DNA of 34,672 nucleotides from Nitrospirota bacterium (GTDB lineage Bacteria; Nitrospirota; Thermodesulfovibrionia; Thermodesulfovibrionales; SM23-35), in the NCBI GenBank assembly GCA_014859105.1, contig JACUUX010000028.1:1-34672 (forward strand), read 5' to 3'. This document shows, piece after piece, positions 15,722 through 23,042 of this stretch; positions within the stretch are counted from its first letter, which is position 1; each line of letters starts with the position of its first letter. The position numbers and the translations under genes are program-made. Below the pieces are notes generated by a model, which worked only from the letters and a program-made list of their open reading frames with translations, ran no database searches and was not told where the DNA came from.

Positions 15722-18591
15722 TCATTCATCTCCTGATGGATTTATCTCAGTGCCCTTGGTTGCTTCATGCTTCCTCTGTTTGCCGAAGGTCTTTTCGATC
15801 AGTACATAGAATAGCGGTGCAAATATGGTCACCAGGAAGGTGGCGGTCACCACGCCGCCTACTACCGCGGTGCCGATGGCCTTTTGTGCGCCGGCACCCG
15901 CGCCGCTGGCCAGCGCCAGCGGCAACACGCCAAAGCCAAAGGCCAGCGAGGTCATAACGATCGGGCGCAACCGGAGTTTGGCCCCCTCGAGCGTCGCCTC
16001 AATCAGGCCCATGCCTTGTTCCAACCGGGCTTTGGCGAACTGGACGATCAGGATGGCGTTCTTGGTGGTCAGTCCGAGGGTGGCCAACAGGCCGATCTGG
16101 AAATAGACGTCGTTGGGCATTCCGCGCAGCGACGAGGCGATCACGCCGCCAATTGCCCCCAGCGGCAGGCCCAGCAGAATTGAAATGGGAATAGGCCAGC
16201 TTTCATACAGTGCCGCAAGGCAAAGGAAGATCACCAGGATGGAAAAGGCATAGAGCGGGACGGTCTGAGCACCCGCCTGCCGCCCTGGATGAAGTCATTG
16301 ACATATGCGCTGCCGAAGGCAGCCGAGATCATATGGTGGATTGAGGTAATAGGCACTCCCAGCGCTCCGGCCTTCTCCCAATCCACATCAATCCGGTATT
16401 CGGGCACGTCTTCCAGACCGTTGGGCCGGACATTTGTCAATACCGGGTTCTTTGCAGCCATGCCAAGAAGTTGGTTGCGAGCTGTCATAAGCTCGGCGTG
16501 GCCCAGACCGCCACGGTCAAGCAACTGAAAATCAAACCCCTTTGCCATGCCCAATTCAACAACAGCCGGCGGCGGAAAAGCAAATACCATGGCGTTGCGT
16601 ATCCTGGAAAACTCCCCCATGGCTCTTCCGGCTACGGCGCCCACCTTCAGGTCCGGCCGGTCGCGGAGTTCCCAGTCCTTAAGCTTGACGAATGCCATTC
16701 CCGCATTCTGTCCGCGACCGGAGAAATTTATGCCGGAGACCGCCATAAAGGATTCAACAGCGTCTTTTTCATGCTCCAGAAAATAGTTTTTGATCTCATC
16801 CATGACCTTTTTGGTCTGCTCCAGTGTCGAGTTCGCCGGAAGCAGGGCCTGCACCATCAAGATTCCCTGATCTTCATCCGGGAGATAGGCGGTAGGCATT
16901 CGTTGAAACAGGAATCCCATTACCGCTATAATCAAAAGAAAAATGACTATGTAGCGGATTTTTTTGGATAGGGTCCGGCCAACAAATTGCAGATATTGGT
17001 CTCTGGCCCAAAAAAAGATGCGGTTAAACCATCGGAAGAACGGTCGCAGGAACTTTACCCCAACCTCCGATGCTGCATGTCCCTTGGGCACGGGTTTGAG
17101 AAACGATGCGCATAACACCGGCGTCAGGATAAGGGCCACCACTACCGAAAGGAGCATGGCGGCTATGATGGTTACGGAGAACTGGCGGTAGATGACTCCC
17201 GTTGACCCGGCGAAAAACGCCATCGGTCCGAAGACCGCTGATAGCACCAGCCCGATTCCGATCAGTGCACTGGTGATCTGGTCCATGGATTTGCGGGTGG
17301 CCTCTCTCGGGGAAAGCCCTTCTTCTCTCATGATTCTCTCCACGTTCTCCACCACGACGATGGCGTCGTCTACCAGCAGGCCGATGGCCAGCACCATGGC
17401 GAACATGGTAAGCATGTTGATAGAGAAACCGAAAATCCCCAGTACAGCGAATGTCCCGAGGATCACGACCGGCACCGCGATGGTCGGGATCAGTGTGGCA
17501 CGCATGTTTCCCAAGAACAGAAACATCACCAAAAAAACCAGCAGGATCGCTTCGAAAAGGGTCTTGACCACTTCATTGATGGCTACCCTGACGAAGGGCG
17601 TAGTGTCGAAGGGATAAATGACCTTCATGCCGGAGGGGAAGAAATGGCTCATCTCTTCCATCTTGTCCCGGATGGCATTGGCCGTATCCAGGGCATTGGC
17701 GCCGGCCGCCTGCCGGATAGCCAGACCAGCTGAGGGCTTGCCGTTGAAATAGGCCTCGACATCGTAGGATTCGGTTCCGAGTTCAGTCCGCCCCACATCC
17801 CTGACCCGCACGATGGAACCATCAGGGTTTGTGCGGAGGGGGATCGCGGCAAATTCATCGGGCGTCTTGAGCAGGCTCTGAACGACAATTGAGGCGTTCA
17901 GCCGTTGGCCTGCAACAGCCGGAGCCCCACCGAACTGGCCGGCGGATACCTCCACGTTGTAAGCCTGCAGCGCCGTGATCACATCCTGAACCGTCATCTG
18001 GTAGTCGTTCAGCTTGTCGGGGTTCAGCCAGATCCGCATGGCATACTGGCCGCCAAAAACTTCCACCTCGCCCACCCCCGGCACACGCGAGAGCACCTTA
18101 TCCAGGTTGGATTGTGCATAATCCCGTAAATCATTCCCGTCCATGCTCGCATCCTCCGAGATCAGGCCGACGATCAACAGGTAGTTCCGGGTGGACTTGC
18201 TCACCTTCACGCCCTGGCGCTGCACCACCTCAGGCAGGCTAGCCATGGCAAGCTGAAGCTTGTTCTGCACCTGGGCCCAGGCGAGGTCCGGATCAGTCCC
18301 CGGCGCAAAGGTCAGTTCAACGCGGGAAGCACCGGCCGAATCACTGCTGGCTGAAAGATACAGCATATTGTCGAAGCCGGTCATCTTTTGTTCTATGATC
18401 TGCGTCACGCTGTTTTCGACAGTTTCCGCCGAGGCCCCCGGATAAAATGCGGTGATGGCAATGGAAGGAGGAGCAATGGGAGGATACTGCGAAATCGGCA
18501 GGTTATAGATCGCCAGCAAGCCCGCAATCATAAGGATGATGGCGATAACCCAGGCGAAGACCGGACGATCAAGGAAGAATCTTGATAACAT
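15722..18591 (-). pseudogene. acrB: RND (HAE1/AcrB-type) efflux pump gene with internal deletion and frameshift
   Basis: The first frame (16231-18591) encodes the N-terminal about 775 residues of an AcrB-type proton-driven exporter, beginning [15 protein letters not shown] and including the TM4 pair in [13 protein letters not shown]. It stops making sense after [10 protein letters not shown]. The family sequence resumes in a different frame near 16276 with [35 protein letters not shown] and LRLRPIVMTSLAFG, to the stop at 15722. Compared with E. coli AcrB about 100 residues are missing: most of the docking subdomain and the second part of PC2. The proton-relay Asp, Lys and Arg positions survive but lie on separate frames. 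Flanking acrA and oprM are intact, so this is a recent lesion or a sequence/assembly error. Confidence 0.9.
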
Positions 18592-18603
18592 CATGCGCCT
18601 CCG

Positions 18604-19806
18604 TTAGTTGGATTTTGCGGCCGGCTGTGCCGTATTCTCAGGTTTCGTAACATCATTCTGTCCTTCGTCAAAAGGAACAACTTTAACAGAAGTACCCGGT
18701 CTCACTCTTTGCATCCCCTCGAGAATCACGCGATCGCCTTGTGCAATGCCTGATGAAACCAGCCATTTATCGCCAATGGTGCGGTCTACCGTAAGTATTC
18801 GCTGTTGTACTTTCCCGTCAGTATCCACAATCAGCGCCACAGGATTCCCCTTTGGATCCCTTGACACAGCCTGCTGGGGGATCAGAAGTGCCTGTTTATC
18901 GGCTCCCTCTTTTAGCACAGCCCGGACAAACATACCCGGCAGCAGAATACCTTTCGGATTGGGAAAGATAACTCGCAGGATGACAGAACCGGTGGATGGA
19001 TCTACAGAGACATCGCGAAACTGCAAAACTCCTTCCCACAGATATTCTGTGCCATCTTCCAGGATGAGCCTGACCTTGTTCTGGCTGGCTGCTTCGTATT
19101 TGAGGCGGCCTTCCTCTAAGCGCCGCTGTAATCGCAGCAACTCTGCGGTAGATTGCGGAACATCTACATAAATGGGGTCCAGTTGTTGAATGGTAGCCAG
19201 GGCTGCCGGCTGATGCGCCGTCACCAGCGCCCCCACTGTCACAGTGGATATGCCGATGCGACCGGAGATTGGGGCAATAATGCGGGTGTATTCAAGATTG
19301 ATGCGGGCCGTTTCAACCATTGCCTTCCAATATTGAACATCGGCCTCGGCTTGTTTCAGAGCGGCTGCCGCATCATCATAATCCTGTTGGCTGACTGCCT
19401 TATCAGCGAGCAATTCTTGAAAGCGTTCGGCCCTCGACCGTATTGCGGGAAGATTTGCCTCGGCCCTTCCAAGGGAAGCATTGGCATTGTCAAGCACTGC
19501 CTGAAAAGGTGCCGGGTCAATCCGGTAGAGCATCTGGCCGGCCTTGACATAGGAACCTTCCGTAAAAAGGCGTTTCTGTATGAGGCCGCTGACCTGGGGC
19601 CGGATTTCCGCCACAAGGTAGGCAGATGTACGGCCCGGCAATTCAGTGGTGAGCACGACTTGCTGTGGCTTTACCGTTACTACAGACACTTCTGCAACAG
19701 GAGCAGGAGACTGAGATTTTTGCTGGCGGTCACAGCCGCCCGATATGAGGCCGAGGAGAAGAATTCCCGAAATGGCAATTAGTTTAATTCTGTAGTTTTT
19801 TTTCAT
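18604..19806 (-). CDS. acrA: RND efflux periplasmic adaptor (AcrA/MexA family lipoprotein)
   Basis: 400 aa. The hydrophobic leader ends SGGC (C25), a slightly atypical lipobox. A barrel-sandwich/lipoyl half-motif begins TELPGRTSAYLVAEIRPQVS, an alpha-hairpin spans about 100-170, and the second lipoyl half contains ISGRIGISTVTVGALV. A beta-barrel domain and the membrane-proximal region (GNPVALIVDTDGKVQQR) follow. It bridges the inner-membrane pump and the outer-membrane channel. The ATG has AGGGGT 6 nt upstream. It lies 126 bp after tetR and 12 bp before acrB, with one TAAC-N3-GTTA operator in the upstream gap. Confidence 0.97.
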   Translation of the reverse strand: MKKNYRIKLIAISGILLLGLISGGCDRQQKSQSPAPVAEVSVVTVKPQQVVLTTELPGRTSAYLVAEIRPQVSGLIQKRLFTEGSYVKAGQMLYRIDPAPFQAVLDNANASLGRAEANLPAIRSRAERFQELLADKAVSQQDYDDAAAALKQAEADVQYWKAMVETARINLEYTRIIAPISGRIGISTVTVGALVTAHQPAALATIQQLDPIYVDVPQSTAELLRLQRRLEEGRLKYEAASQNKVRLILEDGTEYLWEGVLQFRDVSVDPSTGSVILRVIFPNPKGILLPGMFVRAVLKEGADKQALLIPQQAVSRDPKGNPVALIVDTDGKVQQRILTVDRTIGDKWLVSSGIAQGDRVILEGMQRVRPGTSVKVVPFDEGQNDVTKPENTAQPAAKSN

Positions 19807-19902
19807 ACAATACCCCTATCTGGCTTGAATTTTCCATGTACCTGTCTGTTCACTTCTTATCACTCCTTATCTCATAGATCTTTCAAAAATTTATTTGACG
19901 AT

Positions 19903-19913
19903 TAACAGTGTTA
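19903..19913. promoter_or_regulatory. TetR-type operator candidate before acrA
   Basis: TAACAGTGTTA, the palindrome TAAC-N3-GTTA, lies in the tetR-acrA gap. The same pattern occurs twice before tetR (20548-20558 and 20567-20577), supporting a shared repressor site. Confidence 0.55.
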
Positions 19914-19932
19914 GTCTTTATGAATAAAAAAT

Positions 19933-20544
19933 TTACTTCTGAAATCCCTTCAATAAACCATCAACCAATGTGGTAGCAAGTACTTTTCGGTCAGCCCACG
20001 GGAAGCTGCTCCGATAGAGGGTCATAGTTATCAAGCCGTGAGGTGCTGTTGAGAGCACCTGCGTTAATACATCGATATCCATACGCCGGAGTTTACCCGC
20101 TTTGATACAAGCCTGTACTATTTCCCTGAATTCAAAACATGAATTCCGCGCCATTGACTCTCTTTTCATGAATTCCTCTTGCGTGCCGTACACATTATGC
20201 CTCGTCAAAAAAAATACCTTGTATTGATTCGGATTGTCGAACGCGAACTCTACAAGATAAAGCATGGCCTTACGCAGAGCTTGGTAAGGCTCACTCTGAA
20301 CCGATCTGAGATAGCGCAGCCTGGCAAGAAATTGTTCGGCAACCTCTTCACAAATAGCAAAAAGTAAATCGTCCTTGTTCTTAAAATAGTGATAGATAGT
20401 AGTTGGTGAATATTTAATTTTTGCGGCGAGTCTACGCATGGAGAATTTTTCATAACCAGCATCAATGAAAAGATCGCGGGCTGAATTAAGAATCTCCCGG
20501 CGAAATTCCTCCTTATACCTAAGTCTTTTTTCTTTAACACTCAT
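19933..20544 (-). CDS. TetR-family transcriptional repressor of the efflux operon
   Basis: 203 aa from the ATG at 20544; a GTG at 20553 is also possible but falls inside an operator. The N-terminal HTH has ILNSARDLFIDAGYEKFSMR, then AAKIKYSPTTIYHYFKNKDDLL. The C-terminal ligand domain is helical and resembles the WHG-type TetR group. It is the first gene of the minus-strand efflux operon. Two TAAC-N3-GTTA palindromes overlie its promoter and leader, consistent with autorepression relieved by a pump substrate. The ligand is unknown. Confidence 0.93.
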   Translation of the reverse strand: MSVKEKRLRYKEEFRREILNSARDLFIDAGYEKFSMRRLAAKIKYSPTTIYHYFKNKDDLLFAICEEVAEQFLARLRYLRSVQSEPYQALRKAMLYLVEFAFDNPNQYKVFFLTRHNVYGTQEEFMKRESMARNSCFEFREIVQACIKAGKLRRMDIDVLTQVLSTAPHGLITMTLYRSSFPWADRKVLATTLVDGLLKGFQK

Positions 20545-20547
20545 TTT

Positions 20548-20558
20548 TAACACCGTTA
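20548..20558. promoter_or_regulatory. TetR-type operator candidate 1 before tetR
   Basis: TAACACCGTTA (TAAC-N3-GTTA) just upstream of the tetR ATG at 20544. Its centre is 19 bp from the second copy, roughly two helical turns. Confidence 0.6.
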
Positions 20559-20566
20559 TAAAAATT

Positions 20567-20577
20567 TAACGCTGTTA
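20567..20577. promoter_or_regulatory. TetR-type operator candidate 2 before tetR
   Basis: TAACGCTGTTA (TAAC-N3-GTTA) touches the -10 box of the tetR promoter, so an occupied site would block RNA polymerase. Confidence 0.6.
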
Positions 20578-20606
20578 TTTTAAATATTCGCATTATTTTA
20601 TGTCAA
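20577..20606 (-). promoter_or_regulatory. Sigma-70-like promoter of tetR / efflux operon
   Basis: On the minus strand a consensus -35 TTGACA (20601-20606) and a -10 TAAAAT (20577-20582) are separated by 18 nt. Both operator palindromes lie at or just downstream of the -10. Confidence 0.65.
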
Positions 20607-20675
20607 CTTTTTTCTGCAGTTTGCCTGTTTTTAAAAATAGATACTTAAGCCTGCAGTGTGTATATTGATAATAAA

Positions 20676-20739
20676 GAGGCAAAATACCTCGGAGGTCGAA
20701 GACCGAGAATGAGCAAAAATATTATGCCCTGTCTTGATA
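20676..20739. repeat. Second copy of the dispersed 64-bp repeat
   Basis: The first 38 nt (through GACCGAGAATGAG) are identical to 6991-7028, and about 58 of 64 positions match overall. It contains the palindromes ACCTC-G-GAGGT and GGTC-GAA-GACC. It lies in the 352-bp gap between tetR and the disulfide oxidoreductase gene. Apart from this repeat and the tetR promoter region I see nothing else in that gap. The C6/G6 hairpin of the first copy is absent here. Confidence 0.85.
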
Positions 20740-20896
20740 AACATAGTTTGTGAATAATCCGGGCTAAAACTAATAAGGAAATTCAAGAGTTGCAAAAAAG
20801 TTAGGGGCAAACTACGATTTTTTACTGGCAGAACTAACTTACTAACTAATTAATTAAGTGGCGATTAGCGGGCAGGAAAGGTCATACCTTCAAAAT

Positions 20897-21541
20897 TTAT
20901 TCTTTTATTGCGTTTAAAACAGCTTCTGCAAAATCCTTTTCGGGAATTGCTCCGGCTATGCTGAATTTTTCGTTAATAATGATCTTTGGAACTCCCTGGA
21001 CATCATATTTAACCGCTAGATGAGGGAACTCTTTTATTTCTACCATATCTGCTGTTATGTTGTTATTAGCCATTGCAAAACGGTGAGCTGTTACAACAGC
21101 CTGCGCACAGTACGGTCAGGTAGGTGAAATCATCACCTGGATATGAACCGGTTTGTATACTTTAGATAAAACTGCAAGCACATCATGGGGAAGCTTGGGG
21201 TCCCGCTGGCTTACATTTATTATGTCCTGAATAAAAGTTGTAAATTCATAACCAGCAGGCATGCCATAGAAACGAATCCCGTAATCCCCGTCTCCAATAA
21301 GAATTATGGCTGGAATCTTATCTATATTGTAAGTTTTAGCGAGATCTGCTTCTTTAACGAAATCGTGAACCTCAAGTAAGATTTTCTCTGAAAGTTCTGC
21401 AACTTCTTGGAGCAGTTCTCTTGTTAATCTGCAGTGTTCGCATTCAATTTCTTGAGTAAACATAACGATTTTTACACTTTGCGGAAGGGATTTAAAAATA
21501 TCCTTTAATTGCTTGCGGTCTTTTTCTGAGATTTTTCCCAT
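20897..21541 (-). CDS. Protein disulfide oxidoreductase with in-frame TGA at the active-site Cys (probable selenoprotein, UPYC)
   Basis: Two tandem thioredoxin folds, as in the PDO/glutaredoxin-like family (Pyrococcus PDO is about 226 aa). Domain 1 has CEHC (C34, C37) and a cis-Pro in KIPAIIL. Domain 2 should carry CPYC in the family context VTPTCPYC; here the codons read ISPT, TGA, PYC. After the TGA (21116-21118) the frame continues for 72 codons with good family match (AHRFAMANN, DMVEIKEFP, YDVQGVPKIII, GAIPEKDF) to a TAA at 20897. With the TGA read as residue 142 the protein is 214 aa. Conventional callers stop at 141 aa. A SECIS-like hairpin follows the TGA. The ATG has AAAGGT upstream and lies 11 bp after the flavoprotein gene. 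A nonsense mutation is the alternative. Confidence 0.8.
21086..21101 (-). promoter_or_regulatory. SECIS-like hairpin after the in-frame TGA
   Basis: On the minus strand GGCTGT-TGTA-ACAGCT forms a 5-bp perfect stem plus a G.U pair with apical loop TGTA. The perfect stem (GCTGT/ACAGC) begins 15 nt, and the loop 20 nt, after the TGA, and G is among the first two loop bases. These fit the known bacterial SECIS constraints (loop about 16-37 nt from UGA, G at the start of the loop). The stem is short, so the call is provisional. Confidence 0.5.
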
Positions 21542-21552
21542 GTCTTACCTTT

Positions 21553-22542
21553 CTATATTAGAGAAGTCCGGACAAGATAATCGTAAGCAGATAAAGCTGC
21601 CTTTGCCCCTTCTCCTGCTGATATGATTATTTGTTTGTATGGGACAGATGTTACATCACCCGCACTGAAGAGTCCTCGTACACTGGTGCGGCACAAACAG
21701 TCAACTATTACTTCACCCTCTTCATTAAGTTCAACTAAATTCTTGACAGGGGCGGAGTTAGGCAAAAGGCCGATCTCTATAAATATCGCGTCTATATCTA
21801 TCCTCTTTTCCTCGCCAGTATCTCTATTTTTGATTATACATGATTCTACTTTATCTTTACCCTCTATCCGGATAATTTCATGATTATCTAAAAAATGTAT
21901 TTTTTCATATTTTTTTACTCTTTGTTTGAGTATTTCGTCTGCCTGCCACTCTTTCATAAGATTCACAAGGATGATTTCTGCATTGACTCTGATCAAATCG
22001 AGGGCTGTTGTAAATGCAGAGTTCCCGCCACCGATTATTATCACTTTTTTATCCCTGAACAGGGGAGCATCACAGGTAGCACAATAGGAAATCCCTTTCC
22101 CCACAAAATCTCTCCCTCCAGGGACCCGGAGTTCCCTGTGGCGTTCCCCTGTTGTAAATATGACAGTACGGCCTGAATAAACTGTACCGTCTTCAAGGAA
22201 AACAGAAAAAAAATCATCCTTCTTTTTAATTTCCTTTACAGGAACTCCGTAATTTGCGGGTATTTCGAAACTTTTCACATGTTCTTCAAATCTTGAGACA
22301 AGGTCTCTTGCATTTATGTTTTGAAATCCCAGATAGTTTTCTATTTCGGTTGTTTCATTCATCAGTCCCCCGAAATCGATTGTGAGGATGGCCAGATTTA
22401 TCATTTTCCTTGCTGCATATACAGCAGCACTCATAGCTGCAGGACCGGCACCAACTATCAACATGTCGTATAATATATTCCGGGCAGGTTTCTGGATCTG
22501 TATGATCGTTGAAGTATCCAGTATAATACCGGGAAATTCCAT
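21553..22542 (-). CDS. Thioredoxin reductase-like flavoprotein, AhpF-type nucleotide-binding region
   Basis: 329 aa. The FAD motif is GAGPAA (31-36), the redox disulfide is CATC (C154, C157) in ISYCATCDAP, and the pyridine-nucleotide Rossmann motif is GGGNSA (171-176). It closes with GLFSAGDVTSVPYKQIIIS, as in AhpF and TrxR. The HRRxxxRA signature of NADPH-dependent TrxR is replaced by NLMKEWQAD, closer to the AhpF form, suggesting NADH or another donor. A 25-residue leader precedes the FAD domain, but there is no AhpF-type N-terminal domain. The oxidoreductase gene 11 bp downstream supplies an equivalent two-fold domain, so this enzyme probably reduces that protein. Confidence 0.94.
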   Translation of the reverse strand: MEFPGIILDTSTIIQIQKPARNILYDMLIVGAGPAAMSAAVYAARKMINLAILTIDFGGLMNETTEIENYLGFQNINARDLVSRFEEHVKSFEIPANYGVPVKEIKKKDDFFSVFLEDGTVYSGRTVIFTTGERHRELRVPGGRDFVGKGISYCATCDAPLFRDKKVIIIGGGNSAFTTALDLIRVNAEIILVNLMKEWQADEILKQRVKKYEKIHFLDNHEIIRIEGKDKVESCIIKNRDTGEEKRIDIDAIFIEIGLLPNSAPVKNLVELNEEGEVIVDCLCRTSVRGLFSAGDVTSVPYKQIIISAGEGAKAALSAYDYLVRTSLI

Positions 22543-22553
22543 AAATTTATTTC

Positions 22554-23012
22554 CTATTCCTTTTTCAGTATATCAACAAGTTTTTCCTTAAATTTCCTCG
22601 GGTGAGAACCTTCCCAGTAAATTTTACCACAATCATTACATCTGAAAAAGACTTTATAATGAAGAAAGACGTATTCAGGAACTAAATCCTTAACCTCCGT
22701 CTTGTCTGAAATCTGAGAAAGCTGCCCATTACATGCAACACATCTGCTTAATGGTTTAAAACGTCTTATTTTGAGTGTGTCCAGAACCTGAAAGAGCTGC
22801 TTAAAAGAATTATTTGCATTGATAAGAAGGTAATTGTTAAGTCCTTTTCTTTTTACAAGCCGCGTGTCTCTTGTTAAGATAAACCTGTCCTGCTCTCTTG
22901 CAATACGGATTAACCTGCCGTCGCTTATATCAGGATAATACAGTGTATCAAAGCCCAAAAACCGCAGCCATCTTGCAAGCCTGCCGAGCATGGCATCAGC
23001 GATAAATCGCAA
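22554..23012 (-). CDS. Mut7-C (PIN-like) domain protein with zinc ribbon
   Basis: 152 aa. The N-terminal PIN-like RNase fold has FIADAMLGRLARWLRFLGFD (first acidic residue D6), ISDGRLIRIA and FILTRDTRL. A C-terminal zinc ribbon has CVAC and CNDC followed by KIYWEGSH. This is the Mut7-C family, putative nucleases of unknown target. The start is a TTG with CAGGT upstream. It begins 30 bp after the rpoC stop and 11 bp before the flavoprotein gene, so the redox genes may be read through from the rpoBC operon; no terminator is visible. Confidence 0.9.
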   Translation of the reverse strand: MRFIADAMLGRLARWLRFLGFDTLYYPDISDGRLIRIAREQDRFILTRDTRLVKRKGLNNYLLINANNSFKQLFQVLDTLKIRRFKPLSRCVACNGQLSQISDKTEVKDLVPEYVFLHYKVFFRCNDCGKIYWEGSHPRKFKEKLVDILKKE

Positions 23013-23042
23013 AATAACTACCTGCTTCTTGCAATTAGCAAA

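Noticed and set aside
20897-21118. UGA read as tryptophan genome-wide instead of selenocysteine
   Set aside because: Several intact genes here end in TGA (YceI-like, nusG, the bactofilin gene), and the family residue at this site is Cys, not Trp.
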